64,000 bases of DNA from Labilibaculum manganireducens (GCF_002843385.1 NZ_MVDE01000011.1:85547-149546); one strand, 5' to 3'; positions 8,360-21,600 are shown, counted from the first letter of the stretch. A program made the numbers and translations. The notes: generated by a model not told the origin, from the letters alone.

Positions 8360-9652
8360 CTATTTCATCGCTTCAAGTGAATCTTTTGCAGCTTGAATGG
8401 TCTTGTCAAGCATTTCATAAGTTAATGAATTAGATAGGAAATAACTTTCGAATGATGATGGAGGAAGGTAAATTCCTCTTTTCAACATTTCGTGAAAGAA
8501 TTTAGGGAATTTGTCGTTATTAGCGGTTGCAGCAGTTTCAAAATCTATTACATCGATATCCGTAAAGAAAACACTGATCATGGAGCCACAACGGTTAATT
8601 TTGTAAGCGAACCCCGATTCCGAAAGCACCTTATCCAATCCTTTGTGAAGATATTCTGTTTTATCCGCAAGTTCAGTGAAGTAGTGAGGGTTCTCGTTAA
8701 GCTCTTTTAACAGGGTTAATCCTGCAATCATAGCAATAGGGTTACCCGATAAGGTTCCTGCCTGATAAACTGGACCAACAGGCGAAACGACCTTCATAAT
8801 TTCATCGGGTCCGGCATAAGCTCCTACAGGCATTCCACCACCAATAACTTTACCGAAAGTTACCAAATCGGCTTTAACGCCAAAATATTCCTGAGCACCG
8901 CCTTTGCCCAAACGAAAACCAGACATTACCTCGTCGAAAATCAATAGAATTCCTTCTTTGTCACATAATTCGCGTAAATCTTCCAGAAAACCTTTTTTAG
9001 GAAGCACACAGCCCATGTTTCCAGCAATTGCTTCTACTATTACAGCGGCAATTTCACCTTTATTTTCTGCTGCTAATTGTTTTACGTCTTCAATGTTATT
9101 GTACTTGGCAGTTAGTGTGTCGTTTGCAGTGCCTGGAGTAACACCGGGTGAATTTGGCACCCCAAAGGTACTTGCTCCGCTGCCGGCTTTAATCAAAAAT
9201 GAATCGGCATGACCGTGATAACAGCCTTCGAATTTGATAAATTTATTTCGGCCGGTATAACCTCTGGCAACACGAATGGCACTCATACATGCTTCGGTAC
9301 CGGAATTAACCATTCTCACCTTATTAATATTTGGAACCATGTCCACAATTAATTTGGCAATTTCAATTTCCAGTTCAGTTGGAGCACCAAAGGATGTTGA
9401 ATCTTCAACCTTTGCTTTGATGGCATCTATTACTTTTGGGTATGCATGTCCCAAAATCATGGGCCCCCACGATGAAATGTAATCGATGTACTCATTTCCG
9501 TCAACATCGGTAAGAATACTTCCTTTTGCTTTTTTGATAAAGACAGGAGTTCCGCCAACAGATTTAAATGCTCTAACCGGTGAGTTTACACCTCCTGGAA
9601 TGTATTTGTTGGCCTCTGTAAATAATTCGGAACTTCTTTTGTATTGATGCAT
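8360..9652 (-). CDS. hemL: Glutamate-1-semialdehyde 2,1-aminomutase
   Basis: Converts glutamate-1-semialdehyde to 5-aminolevulinate, the entry to tetrapyrroles by the C5 pathway. It has 430 residues, the usual size. The PLP lysine is K268 in [16 protein letters not shown]; the PLP-contacting DEVMSGFR (240-247) and the NSGTEA motif near 117 are intact. The N-terminus [20 protein letters not shown] is typical. It follows hemD by 12 bp on the same strand. The presence of hemL predicts a hemA (glutamyl-tRNA reductase) elsewhere; it would fit just upstream of hemC, outside the window. Confidence 0.97.
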   Translation of the reverse strand: MHQYKRSSELFTEANKYIPGGVNSPVRAFKSVGGTPVFIKKAKGSILTDVDGNEYIDYISSWGPMILGHAYPKVIDAIKAKVEDSTSFGAPTELEIEIAKLIVDMVPNINKVRMVNSGTEACMSAIRVARGYTGRNKFIKFEGCYHGHADSFLIKAGSGASTFGVPNSPGVTPGTANDTLTAKYNNIEDVKQLAAENKGEIAAVIVEAIAGNMGCVLPKKGFLEDLRELCDKEGILLIFDEVMSGFRLGKGGAQEYFGVKADLVTFGKVIGGGMPVGAYAGPDEIMKVVSPVGPVYQAGTLSGNPIAMIAGLTLLKELNENPHYFTELADKTEYLHKGLDKVLSESGFAYKINRCGSMISVFFTDIDVIDFETAATANNDKFPKFFHEMLKRGIYLPPSSFESYFLSNSLTYEMLDKTIQAAKDSLEAMK

Positions 9653-9664
9653 ATTGTATAGGTT

Positions 9665-10369
9665 TTATGAATTTAAGTAATTGTGACAAATTTCGAGTAA
9701 GGAATAAACGTTTGTATTTTCAGACATGACAACATGTTCGGAAAAATCCAGCAGTTTTACTGCGGTTGTACTTCCAATAGCAAAACAGGGAATAGTTTCG
9801 TTTATTTTGTATTTGCTGAAAAAACTATAAACAGCACTCGGACTGCAAAAACAAATGGCATCAAAATCAGTAATAGTAACGTCCGGTTGATGCAAATTTG
9901 TTTGGTAGCACTCTATTTCCTCAAAATTAAATTCTTTTTCAGCCATAAAATCAGAAATGCTGTTTTGCCTTAAATTTCCTGAAAAATGAATGTAAGAGGA
10001 GGCGCTTTGTTTTTCAAGCAACTCAAGTAAAGATTGCGAGTTGTGTTGTTCCGGAAGTAAAGCGACTATTCCAATTTTGAACAGTTCTTCTGCTGTTTTT
10101 TCTCCAACAGCAAATACTTTTTTTTCTTCCAAAGCAATTAGCGAGCTTAGGTTTTCTGAAATACTCTTAACCGCATTCTGACTTGTGAAAATCCAATTTG
10201 ATTCCGGTTTTGAATTAATCAGATCTGTCTTTTCTTTCGAAAGAGGCATGAGATCAATTTGAATAAATGGCTTTGCGGTAACTTCCAGACCTAGTTTTTC
10301 AGCATACATTATGTGTTCAGAACTTAGAGATCTGGTAAAAAGAATATTTTTTTTATCTGTTAAAGACAT
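9665..10369 (-). CDS. hemD: Uroporphyrinogen-III synthase
   Basis: Cyclises hydroxymethylbilane with inversion of ring D. HemD is weakly conserved, but the N-terminus (ILFTRSLSSEHIMYAEKLG), the segment NWIFTSQNAVKSI around residues 58-70, the VFAVGEKTAEEL segment and the C-terminal CFCSPSAVYSF / FAIGSTTAVKL pair are recognisable. The length of 234 residues is normal. It heads a hemD-hemL transcript. It is separated from hemC, its usual neighbour, and lies on the opposite strand. Confidence 0.85.
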   Translation of the reverse strand: MSLTDKKNILFTRSLSSEHIMYAEKLGLEVTAKPFIQIDLMPLSKEKTDLINSKPESNWIFTSQNAVKSISENLSSLIALEEKKVFAVGEKTAEELFKIGIVALLPEQHNSQSLLELLEKQSASSYIHFSGNLRQNSISDFMAEKEFNFEEIECYQTNLHQPDVTITDFDAICFCSPSAVYSFFSKYKINETIPCFAIGSTTAVKLLDFSEHVVMSENTNVYSLLEICHNYLNS

Positions 10370-10405
10370 AAATAAATTTCAAAATGATTTCTGATCGCAA
10401 GCTAA

Positions 10406-10413
10406 CAAATTTA
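10406..10413 (-). promoter_or_regulatory. Possible -7 box for hemD-hemL
   Basis: On the minus strand the sequence reads TAAATTTG, matching TAnnTTTG, about 37 bp before the hemD start. No clear -33 box was found. Confidence 0.35.
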
Positions 10414-10488
10414 ACAAATCAGACCATTTTTTATGCTCTTGAAATGTATTATTTTATCAATTGATTGAAAATTAGATCTTCAGAAGAG

Positions 10489-10496
10489 TATCTTTG
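10489..10496 (+). promoter_or_regulatory. -7 promoter box for relA
   Basis: TATCTTTG matches TAnnTTTG. A TTG at 10465-10467 lies 21 bp upstream as a -33 candidate. The leader to the chosen start at 10678 would be about 180 nt, which is long; no attenuator hairpin was seen. Confidence 0.5.
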
Positions 10497-10677
10497 AATT
10501 ATAAGAATTTGGAATCGTTAAAAAGTATTAACCTGCTTGCCATTCATTAATAGCTTTTATACTTTTAGTGTGCTTAAAAATGGGAGGAAATCATTGTTTC
10601 GAATACCGAAAGATCATGAAGAATCAGTTTTAATCAAAATTCAAAACAAAGCAAGACTTAAAATCAGAAAGATATTT

Positions 10678-12873
10678 ATGACTGAATTCAACAGGGAAGA
10701 AGAGAGGAGACAGATTTTGTATCGGTACAAGCATTTGCTTGTTACGTGTAAAAATATTGTTACCCGGGCAGATATAAAATTAGTTCGAAAAGCATTTGAA
10801 TTAAGCTTAAAAGATCATGATGGTGAGAGAAGAAGGAATGGAGAACCAGCCATATATAAAAGCATTTCGATAGCTCAAATTGTTGTTGAGGAACTAGGAT
10901 TAGGAAGAACTTCAGTAATTTGCTCTTTGCTATATGATATCGTTCAAAAAGACCGGATTTCTTTAGATGAAATTTCAGAATTGTTTGGACCTAAAGTTAC
11001 TTTAATCATACAAGGCTTGGTTAAGGTAACCAATATCTACAATCAAAATCCAAGTCTTCAATCAGAGAATTTCAGAAAGCTGTTATTAAGCTTTGCCGAT
11101 GATGTGCGCGTAGTTCTTATCATTATGGCAGACCGATTGTTTAATCTCCGGAATCTGGAGAATAAATCGGTAGAGGAACAACAATCTTTATCCAAAGAAA
11201 TAGAATTTCTTTACATCCCTTTTGCTCATCGTTTGGGAATGTATAATGTAAAATCTGATATGGAGGATTTGGCATTGCGTTATTTAAATCCTGATGTTTA
11301 TTTCGAGATTGAAAAGAAATTGAAGGATAGTGAGGAGCAACGACAAAAATATATTAAAGATTTTGTGGATCCAATTAAAGCAGAATTGGATCAATTCGGG
11401 ATGAAATACAAAGTAAAAGCGCGAACAAAATCCATCGCTTCTATTCTTCACAAAATGCAGAAGAAACAAGTTGAGTTTGAGGAAGTTTACGATATATTTG
11501 CCATTAGAATCATACTAAAAGCGACACCGAAAAAAGAGAAATCTGAATGTTGGAAAGTTTATTCTGCTGTCAGTGATTTGTACCGGCCAAATCCAAATCG
11601 ATTAAGAGACTGGATCACCATTCCAAAATCAAATGGGTATGAATCTCTTCATACTACAGTTATGGGACCTGATAATCGTTGGGTGGAGGTTCAGATTCGC
11701 AGCAAGCGGATGAACCGAATTGCCGAGCAGGGTTTTGCTGCTCACTGGAAATATAAAGGTGGAAAAAGTGAAGAAGGAGGATTGGATGCATGGTTGCAGG
11801 ATATTCGGGAAGTTATTGAAAGTCACGGAAGCGATTCCATCGATTTAATTGATAGTTTTAAAGCTGATTTATATCACAAGGAAATATACGTATTTACGCC
11901 TAAAGGTGATTTAAAACAATTGTCAGCAGGAGCAACCTTACTCGATTTTGCGTATTCGATTCACTCCGATGTTGGTGATAAATGCATAGGAGGTACAGTC
12001 AATCAGAAGAATGTATCCATTAAGCAGATTCTAAATAATGGAGATCAGGTTTCCGTAACGACTTCTAATTCTCAAAAACCGAAATTAGATTGGTTGAATT
12101 TTGTGGTTTCTACAAAAGCGAAAAATAAAATTCGGCAGACGATAAAAGAGGAGATGCTTAAGGAAGCTGACCTTGGAAAAGAGACTCTGAAGCGCAGAAT
12201 GAAAAATTGGAAAATTGAGTTCTGTGATGAAAATATTAGAAAGTTAATGACTTTCTATAAGTACAAAATAGCGGCCGATTTGTATCAGGGAATAGCCTTG
12301 GAACAGCATGAATTATCTGAAATAAAAGATATTCTTACTGATAAAAAGGAAATTGAGAAAATTGTTCCAGAAGAACGTCCTGATTATTCTTCGAAGAAAA
12401 TCACGAAAGAAGGTGAAGACGTATTAATTGTTGATGAGAACGTTTCAAATGTTGAATATTCATTGGCAAATTGTTGTAATCCAATTTTTGGTGACGAAAT
12501 TTTCGGATTCATTTCAATCGGTAAAGGCATTCGAATTCACAGATTAGGTTGTCCTAATGCCAGTGAGATGCAAACGCGCTACCCGTACCGGGTAGTAAAA
12601 GCAAATTGGACTGATAAAGGCTCTGCTTCTTATCAAGCCGTACTTCACATTACAGGAGACGATGAGCTGGGAATTGTAAGTAATATATCCGATGTTATCT
12701 CTAAAGACCTTCGGGTGCAAATGAGATCCATCTCAGTAGATACAAACGCAGGATCCTTTGTAGGTAATGTTACTGTTGTAATTGCAAGTACCGAGCATCT
12801 TGATACCTTAATTGTGAAATTAAAACGTGTTAAAGGTGTGCATCGTGTAACAAGATACGATCCTGTAAATTAG
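10678..12873 (+). CDS. relA: RelA/SpoT-family (p)ppGpp synthetase with a degenerate hydrolase domain
   Basis: Makes the alarmone (p)ppGpp. Using the ATG at 10678 the protein has 731 residues; a TTG at 10537 would add 47 residues and is less likely. Order: HD-hydrolase-like domain (about 30-200), synthetase (about 240-365, with KMQKKQVEFEEVYDIFAIRI and E337 in EVQIR), TGS (about 402-465), conserved Cys segment NCCNP, and C-terminal ACT. The hydrolase domain has lost its catalytic signature: the usual LLHDVVED reads LLYDIVQK (residues 84-91), and the histidine of the upstream YIxHP motif is lysine (IYKSI, K61). It should therefore be synthetase-only. A bifunctional partner is expected elsewhere in the genome. 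Confidence 0.92.
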   Translation: MTEFNREEERRQILYRYKHLLVTCKNIVTRADIKLVRKAFELSLKDHDGERRRNGEPAIYKSISIAQIVVEELGLGRTSVICSLLYDIVQKDRISLDEISELFGPKVTLIIQGLVKVTNIYNQNPSLQSENFRKLLLSFADDVRVVLIIMADRLFNLRNLENKSVEEQQSLSKEIEFLYIPFAHRLGMYNVKSDMEDLALRYLNPDVYFEIEKKLKDSEEQRQKYIKDFVDPIKAELDQFGMKYKVKARTKSIASILHKMQKKQVEFEEVYDIFAIRIILKATPKKEKSECWKVYSAVSDLYRPNPNRLRDWITIPKSNGYESLHTTVMGPDNRWVEVQIRSKRMNRIAEQGFAAHWKYKGGKSEEGGLDAWLQDIREVIESHGSDSIDLIDSFKADLYHKEIYVFTPKGDLKQLSAGATLLDFAYSIHSDVGDKCIGGTVNQKNVSIKQILNNGDQVSVTTSNSQKPKLDWLNFVVSTKAKNKIRQTIKEEMLKEADLGKETLKRRMKNWKIEFCDENIRKLMTFYKYKIAADLYQGIALEQHELSEIKDILTDKKEIEKIVPEERPDYSSKKITKEGEDVLIVDENVSNVEYSLANCCNPIFGDEIFGFISIGKGIRIHRLGCPNASEMQTRYPYRVVKANWTDKGSASYQAVLHITGDDELGIVSNISDVISKDLRVQMRSISVDTNAGSFVGNVTVVIASTEHLDTLIVKLKRVKGVHRVTRYDPVN

Positions 12874-12894
12874 CAGTATACAAATAATTATATG

Positions 12895-12931
12895 AAAGGG
12901 ATGCCGCTGTAAAGTTGCATCCCTTTTTTTT
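12895..12931 (+). terminator. Terminator after relA
   Basis: AAAGGGATGC (12895-12904) pairs with GCATCCCTTT (12917-12926), followed by further T residues. It lies 21 bp after the relA stop. Confidence 0.85.
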
Positions 12932-13098
12932 GTGCAGATAAATATCTTCAATATGATTTCCTGATTAACAGGCTTTTAATAAGAAGCTTAGTCGTTTTTA
13001 TTGAAAATCCTGCAACTCCTTTGGTGTTTTATTTAGATTGATTCAGTATATTTGAATTTCTAAAAAAATGAAACCAATTTGGTTTTTTGTCAGAGTTT

Positions 13099-14874
13099 AT
13101 GGAGAATTATATTGTTTCAGCACGCAAATACCGCCCTTCGATTTTTTCATCGGTTGTAGGTCAGCAGTCAATTACAGTCACCCTTAAAAATGCCATTAAA
13201 AACAATCATTTGGCTCATGCCTATTTGTTTTGTGGTCCTCGTGGTGTTGGAAAAACTTCCTGTGCAAGAATATTTGCAAAAACAATTAATTGTTCAAATA
13301 TAAGTTCCGATTTTGAAGCATGTAATACGTGTGAATCATGTGTTGCTTTTAATGAAAACCGCTCTTACAATATTCACGAATTAGATGCTGCATCGAACAA
13401 TTCTGTTGAAGATATTCGTTCCTTGATTGACCAGGTTCGAATACCACCACAAATTGGCAATTATAGTATATATATTATTGACGAGGTTCACATGCTTTCG
13501 GCTTCGGCATTCAATGCTTTTCTGAAAACTCTGGAAGAACCTCCGGCTCACGCCATTTTTGTGCTGGCTACAACCGAGAAACACAAAATACTTCCTACAA
13601 TTCTGTCGCGTTGTCAGATTTTTGATTTCAATAGAATTAAAGTTGAAGATTCAGTTAAACATCTTAAAGAAATTGCAGAAAAGGAATCAGTTGTAATCGA
13701 AGAGGAAGGTTTAAATGTTATCGCTCAAAAGGCGGATGGAGCTATGCGTGATGCTCTTTCTATTTTCGATCAGATTGTAAGTTTTTCTGGTAAAGAGATC
13801 TCTTTCGAAAGTGTTATTCAGAATTTAAATGTTTTGGATTACGACTACTATTTTAAAATGGTAGATGCTTTTCTGGATGGAAAAGTAAGTGATGTGCTTC
13901 TCATGCTCAATGAAATTCTTGAGAAAGGATTTGACGGACATCATTTTGTTGCCGGGTTGAGCGCTCACATTCGGGATGTATTGGTAGGAAAAGATCCTGC
14001 AACAGTTCAATTGCTTGAGGTTAGCGATTCGGTAAAACAAAAATATGTTGAGCAGTCAAAAAAATGCCCGCTTGATTTTCTATATGAAGCACTCAAAATC
14101 TTAAATCAATGCGATATTGGTTTTAAAGCAAGTCAAAATCAAAGACTTCTTATCGAATTAAGCTTAATTCAATTATCACAGATAATTGAATTAAAAAAAA
14201 AAGGACTTGAATTAAATCTGAACAAAAAAAAACTTCAGAAAATAATTGTTGATGGAGAGGCCATAGGTACTGTGGTTAAAGCAGTGGTTGCTCATAATTC
14301 AAATGTTCAAACAATACAAACAGTAAACGATACCGGTGGTGTTTACAACGGAAATAAGGAAAAGAGCAATGGCGTAGGTGTTGCTTCAAAATCCAACTTT
14401 GCAGGTTCGGTCTCTATCAAGCAAGCTTTAAACAGTGGAATTTCGCGTACCAATATTGCAAGCAAACCCAAAGATAAAAAGGCTGTCAGTACTATTGAAG
14501 CTATTACCGGTAGTGAACCAATTACACAGGAAAAGCTGGAAGCAAAGCTAAAAGAATATATAATTGTCAAAGGGAAAAGTGATCGTATTCGATTGGCTAT
14601 TACAGTTAATAAGCCTAAAATAGTTGGGGACGATCGTGTTGTTCTGATGGTTAGTAATCCTTTACAGGAAGATGATGTTGTCTCAGTGAAAAATGAGGTG
14701 CGGAACTATTTGAGAAAAGAATTAAACAATTCAGAAATTCAGATTGAGACAGAAATTATTCAAATAAAAACAGCAAAAAGAATGTATACCGATTCGGATC
14801 GATTTAATTATTTGTGTGAGAAAAATCCCGCTTTAGGCTTACTTAAACAAAAATTCTCCCTGGATTTTGAATAA
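13099..14874 (+). CDS. dnaX: DNA polymerase III subunit gamma/tau
   Basis: Clamp-loader ATPase that loads the beta sliding clamp and organises the replisome. The ATG at 13099 gives MENYIVSARKYRPSIF, 591 residues; a TTG 12 bp upstream is less likely. Walker A is GPRGVGKT (46-53). The zinc module has C65, C75, C78 and C81. Walker B reads IIDEVHML, and the sensor region includes FVLATTEKHKI and ILSRCQ. The C-terminal third is Lys/Asn-rich and less conserved, as expected for tau-like tails. The gene stands alone between two terminators. Confidence 0.96.
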   Translation: MENYIVSARKYRPSIFSSVVGQQSITVTLKNAIKNNHLAHAYLFCGPRGVGKTSCARIFAKTINCSNISSDFEACNTCESCVAFNENRSYNIHELDAASNNSVEDIRSLIDQVRIPPQIGNYSIYIIDEVHMLSASAFNAFLKTLEEPPAHAIFVLATTEKHKILPTILSRCQIFDFNRIKVEDSVKHLKEIAEKESVVIEEEGLNVIAQKADGAMRDALSIFDQIVSFSGKEISFESVIQNLNVLDYDYYFKMVDAFLDGKVSDVLLMLNEILEKGFDGHHFVAGLSAHIRDVLVGKDPATVQLLEVSDSVKQKYVEQSKKCPLDFLYEALKILNQCDIGFKASQNQRLLIELSLIQLSQIIELKKKGLELNLNKKKLQKIIVDGEAIGTVVKAVVAHNSNVQTIQTVNDTGGVYNGNKEKSNGVGVASKSNFAGSVSIKQALNSGISRTNIASKPKDKKAVSTIEAITGSEPITQEKLEAKLKEYIIVKGKSDRIRLAITVNKPKIVGDDRVVLMVSNPLQEDDVVSVKNEVRNYLRKELNNSEIQIETEIIQIKTAKRMYTDSDRFNYLCEKNPALGLLKQKFSLDFE

Positions 14875-14913
14875 AAATTGAAGATATGATATACAGCATA
14901 TATATAATGATTT

Positions 14914-14949
14914 AAATTAGGCTTCTGTTTTTGTGCAGAAGCCTAATTT
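14914..14949 (+). terminator. Strong terminator after dnaX
   Basis: A 14-bp perfect stem, AAATTAGGCTTCTG (14914-14927) with CAGAAGCCTAATTT (14936-14949), ends in a T run. Confidence 0.88.
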
Positions 14950-15068
14950 TTAAGTAGTTGTAATTAAAGAAAAAAATCGTTAAAAAATAGATTCTTTTAA
15001 ATCGGAAACTAAAAAAAATACATATGTTTACTCTGAATTTGAGATATGATTATTTCAAATTTCAATAA

Positions 15069-17345
<2,277 letters not shown>

Positions 17346-17376
17346 TAAATATTTAGATCCTTAACGGATATAATTT

Positions 17377-17407
17377 AAGGTCTTCCAATCTGGAAGACCT
17401 TTTTTTG
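17377..17407 (+). terminator. Terminator after icd
   Basis: AAGGTCTTCCA and TGGAAGACCTT form an 11-bp stem with a 3-nt loop, then a T run. Confidence 0.88.
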
Positions 17408-17489
17408 TTCAACAAAATGTGGTATTTAGTTTGATTTTAAATTAGGATTAAAGCTACGGTTTGCGATGCTTAGATTACCATATTTCTCT

Positions 17490-17497
17490 TACATTTG
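17490..17497 (+). promoter_or_regulatory. -7 promoter box for the ferritin gene
   Basis: TACATTTG matches TAnnTTTG and lies about 38 bp before the start codon. A TTTG at 17460-17463 is a -33 candidate with a rather long spacer (26 bp). Confidence 0.45.
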
Positions 17498-17534
17498 ATG
17501 TAGAATAAGAACTTACTTAAAATTATTATACGTT

Positions 17535-18047
17535 ATGGCTATTAGTAAAAAAGTAGAAGAAATCTTGAACAAGCAAATCAACGCTGAATTTTGGTCTGCT
17601 TATTTTTATTTGTCAATGTCGAACTATTTCAATGCGAATGGAATGCCTGGTTTTGCAAATTGGATGAAAGTACAATTTCAGGAAGAAACTTCACATGCGA
17701 TGAAAATGATGGATTACGTAAACGAACGCAGCGGAAGAGTTATTTTGGAGCCAATTGCAGAAGTTCCTTCTGATTGGAATGGTGTATTAAATATTTTCGA
17801 AGAAACTTTAAAGCACGAAGAGTATGTGACAACCTTAATTAATGGTTGTGTAAATATTGCGATTGAAGAAAAAGATCATGCTTCAGTGAATTTTATGCAG
17901 TGGTTTGTTGACGAACAGGTAGAAGAAGAAGCTACTGTTAATGAAATTATTGACCAATTAAGAATGTTTGAAGGAAAAGGTCACGGTTTGTATATGATGG
18001 ACAAAGAATTTAAAGCCAGAGTTTTTGTTGATTCAACTCAAGTCTAG
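17535..18047 (+). CDS. ftnA: Bacterial non-haem ferritin
   Basis: Forms a 24-mer cage that oxidises and stores iron. The 170-residue protein is one four-helix bundle. Ferroxidase ligands are visible: E18 (NAEFWSAY), E51 and H54 (EETSH), E95 (KHEEY) and E131 (DEQVEEE). No methionine haem ligand typical of bacterioferritin is seen. It is monocistronic, between its own promoter and a strong terminator. Regulation by iron or oxidative stress is usual for the family, but no operator could be identified. Confidence 0.96.
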   Translation: MAISKKVEEILNKQINAEFWSAYFYLSMSNYFNANGMPGFANWMKVQFQEETSHAMKMMDYVNERSGRVILEPIAEVPSDWNGVLNIFEETLKHEEYVTTLINGCVNIAIEEKDHASVNFMQWFVDEQVEEEATVNEIIDQLRMFEGKGHGLYMMDKEFKARVFVDSTQV

Positions 18048-18066
18048 TTAAAAGCAAAATATATTA

Positions 18067-18090
18067 AAAAGCCTCACATATGTGAGGCTT
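18067..18090 (+). terminator. Terminator after ferritin gene
   Basis: AAAAGCCTCACA pairs with TGTGAGGCTTTT almost without a loop, followed by more T residues. Confidence 0.87.
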
Positions 18091-18142
18091 TTTTTATAAT
18101 GTAGAACTGTTAAGTCAATAAAAATATTTACTTTTGGGTTCA

Positions 18143-18532
18143 ATGGATATGAATAGATACCTTATAGTAGTATTTTGTGTGCTCACAGGATGTGCAGCAG
18201 CAGTTCCTTTGGCCAATGGCCAGGATTTAACTGTTGATCATCAGCTGTTTGCCAATTGGTATGCCGATCATATCCAGAATATTGATGAATCTTATTCATC
18301 AACAATACTTGCACATACAGAGCAGGATCAATTTGCAGGGAAATACATTCCAAACATTGAAAATATTTCATTACTTGAGAATTTGCCTAAATTTCCTGTA
18401 GAAAATCAAGTTGTTCCATTGGGAAGTATTCCTATATGGTTTGATTATCACTACTATTTAGTTTTTCGGGATGTCCTTATTGGTACAATCCCAGATGGTG
18501 ATTTTCATATTCGAGCCCCTGTTTTAGCTTAA
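18143..18532 (+). CDS. Small secreted protein or lipoprotein, unknown function
   Basis: 129 residues from the ATG at 18143 (MDMNRYL); a second ATG lies two codons later. The N-terminus has one basic residue, a hydrophobic core (YLIVVFCVL) and then LTGC, a fair lipobox, so it may be a lipoprotein; cleavage further on after the Ala-rich stretch is the alternative. The mature part is acidic and aromatic-rich, with no domain I recognise. It lies between ftnA and secA with no terminator before secA, so read-through into secA is possible. Confidence 0.6.
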   Translation: MDMNRYLIVVFCVLTGCAAAVPLANGQDLTVDHQLFANWYADHIQNIDESYSSTILAHTEQDQFAGKYIPNIENISLLENLPKFPVENQVVPLGSIPIWFDYHYYLVFRDVLIGTIPDGDFHIRAPVLA

Positions 18533-18637
18533 CTTTCCTTTCCTGTTTTTCAATAGGAAATTTCACTTGTTATATAATAATATTGTTTTCAACCTTTTGG
18601 TTGAGAATATTTTACACATCGAAATCAACAAATCAAA

Positions 18638-21600
18638 ATGGGTTTTATAGATAGTACATTGGGTAAACTGTTTGGTAATAAATCAGATAGAGACCTTAAA
18701 GAATTGAGTCCTTATTTAGGGAAAATTAAAGCGGAATACGATAGAGTTACTACTTTAAGTAATGATGATCTTCGTGGAGAATCAGGTAAATTAAAGCAAC
18801 GTATTCAGGATTTTATTCAAGCGGAAAAAGACGAAATACAGAGTCTTAAAGATAAAGTTGATACTGGTGAATTATCAATCAACGAAAGAGAGGAAATCTA
18901 CGATAGGATTGACGAAATTGAAAAGAAAATTGATGAAAAAATAGAAGAAGTATTAGACGAAATTCTTCCTACTGCTTTTGCGGTTATAAAAGATACTGCC
19001 CGAAGATTTACCGAAAATTCGGAACTGGAAGTAACGGCATCTAAATTTGATCGCGATTTAGCTCCCTATTACGATAACATACAAATAGATGGCGAAACTG
19101 CCGTATATTTTAATTCATGGACTGCTGGCGGAACTGAAATTACATGGAACATGGTTCATTACGATGTTCAGCTGATTGGAGGTACAGTTCTTCATCAGGG
19201 AAAAATTGCTGAGATGGCAACAGGGGAGGGTAAAACTCTTGTGGCCACATTGCCTGTGTTTTTGAATGCCTTAACCGGCAGAGGAGTTCACTTGATTACA
19301 GTGAATGACTACCTTGCAAAACGTGACTCAGAATGGATGGGACCAATATACCAATTTCACGGACTATCTGTTGATTGTATCGATAAGCATTCTCCAAATT
19401 CAGATGCGCGTAGAAAAGCTTATGCTTCTGATATTACTTTTGGAACCAATAACGAGTTTGGTTTTGATTACCTGCGTGATAATATGGCAACTAATCCTAA
19501 GGATTTGGTTCAACGTCGTCACAATTATTCAATTGTCGATGAAGTTGACTCGGTTTTGGTTGATGATGCACGTACTCCATTGATTATTTCCGGTCCGATT
19601 CCAAGAGGTGAACATCAACAATTTGATGATCTGAAACCAAAGGTTCAAAAGTTGGTGAAAGCTCAGAATGATTTGGTAATGAAGATTTTTACCGATTCTA
19701 AAAAATTATTGAACAGCGAAGATAAAAAAGATCTGGAGGAAGGAGCAAAACTATTGCTTAGAACCTACAAGGGATTGCCAAAGATGAAGCCGCTTATTAA
19801 GTTTTTAAGTGAGCAGGGAAATAAAGCCAGTCTTTTAAAAACAGAAAATTTTTACATGCAGGAGAATAACAAAAATATGCACATCATCACCGATGAATTG
19901 TATTTTGTTATTGATGAAAAGCACAATTCAATTGAACTTACAGATAAGGGAATTGACTTGATTAGTTCTGATGTTGAAGATTCAGGTTTCTTTGTACTGC
20001 CTGATATTGGATCAGAAGTAGCAGTAATTGAAAAATCAGATCTTTCGGATGAAGAAAAAGTAGCCAAAAAAGATGAAATGATTCAGGCATACTCGGTAAG
20101 ATCAGAAAGAGTTCATACGATCAATCAATTATTAAAAGCATATACTCTTTTCGAAAAAGATGTAGAATATGTAATGATGGATGGTAAGGTGAAGATTGTA
20201 GACGAGCAAACCGGTCGTATTATGGAAGGTCGTCGTTATTCAGATGGTTTGCATCAGGCAATTGAAGCCAAAGAAAATGTGAAAGTGGAGGCGGCAACTC
20301 AAACATTTGCTACTATTACTCTTCAGAATTATTTTAGAATGTATAATAAGCTTGCCGGTATGACTGGTACTGCTGAAACAGAGGCAGGTGAGCTTTGGGA
20401 TATTTATAAATTAGAGGTGGTGGTAATTCCAACCAACCGTCCGATTTGTCGCGATGACCGTGAGGATTTGGTTTACAAAACAAAACGTGAAAAATATTCT
20501 GCTGTAATTGATGAAATTGTAGATCTGGTAAATGCCGGACGTCCGGTTTTAGTGGGTACAACTTCTGTTGAGATTTCAGAATTACTGGGTCGTATGCTTA
20601 AAATAAAAGGGATTAAGCACAATGTACTGAATGCAAAATTACATCAGCGTGAAGCAGATATTGTTGCGGAAGCAGGTCAATCGGGAACTGTAACCATTGC
20701 AACAAATATGGCTGGTCGTGGTACGGATATTAAGCTAAGTGATGAAGTAAAAGCTGCTGGTGGTTTAGCAATTATTGGTACAGAGCGTCATGATTCCCGT
20801 CGTGTCGATCGTCAGTTACGTGGTCGTGCCGGTCGCCAGGGAGATATTGGATCTTCTCAATTCTTTGTGTCTTTGGAAGATGATTTGATGCGTTTGTTTA
20901 GCTCAGATCGTATTGTAAAGTTAATGGATAGAATGGGACTGAAAGAAGGTGAAGTAATTCAGCACAGCATGATTACTAAATCTATAGAACGTGCCCAGAA
21001 AAAAGTGGAAGAAAACAACTTCGGTATTCGTAAAAGATTATTGGAGTACGATGATGTAATGAACTCTCAGCGCGAGGTTATTTATAAGCGTCGCCGCCAT
21101 GCATTGTTTGGTGAGCGTATTCAGGTAGATATTGCCAATATGATGTATGATATATCAGAATTGATTGCAAATGAATATCATGGTGTTGACTTTGAGGAGT
21201 TTAAAATGGATTTGCTTCGTACATTTTCAACCGAATCTCCTGTAAGTGAAGAGGAATTTATGAAGGAGAAGCCTGAAGAAATTACTGAGAAAATTTACGC
21301 CGTAGTTTTGGATAACTACAAACGAAAAGTGGAAGCCATTAGTAAGCAAGCCTATCCGGTAATTAAAAATGTATACGAATCAAAAGCAGAAATATATGAG
21401 AACATTGTTGTTCCGTTTTCTGATGGATCTAAAATGTTTCAGGTAGTAACCAATTTGAAGAAAGCTTACGAAAGTAAGGCTGAAGATTTGGTTCGTTCTT
21501 TCGAAAAAGTTTCTATTCTTGCAACCATCGATGATGCCTGGAAAGAGCATTTGCGTGAGATGGATGACTTGAAACAATCAGTTCAGAATGCTTCTTACGA

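Noticed and set aside
10537..10677. TTG start adding 47 residues to RelA
   Set aside because: The ATG at 10678 matches the family N-terminus; the extension is basic and unlike RelA/SpoT proteins.
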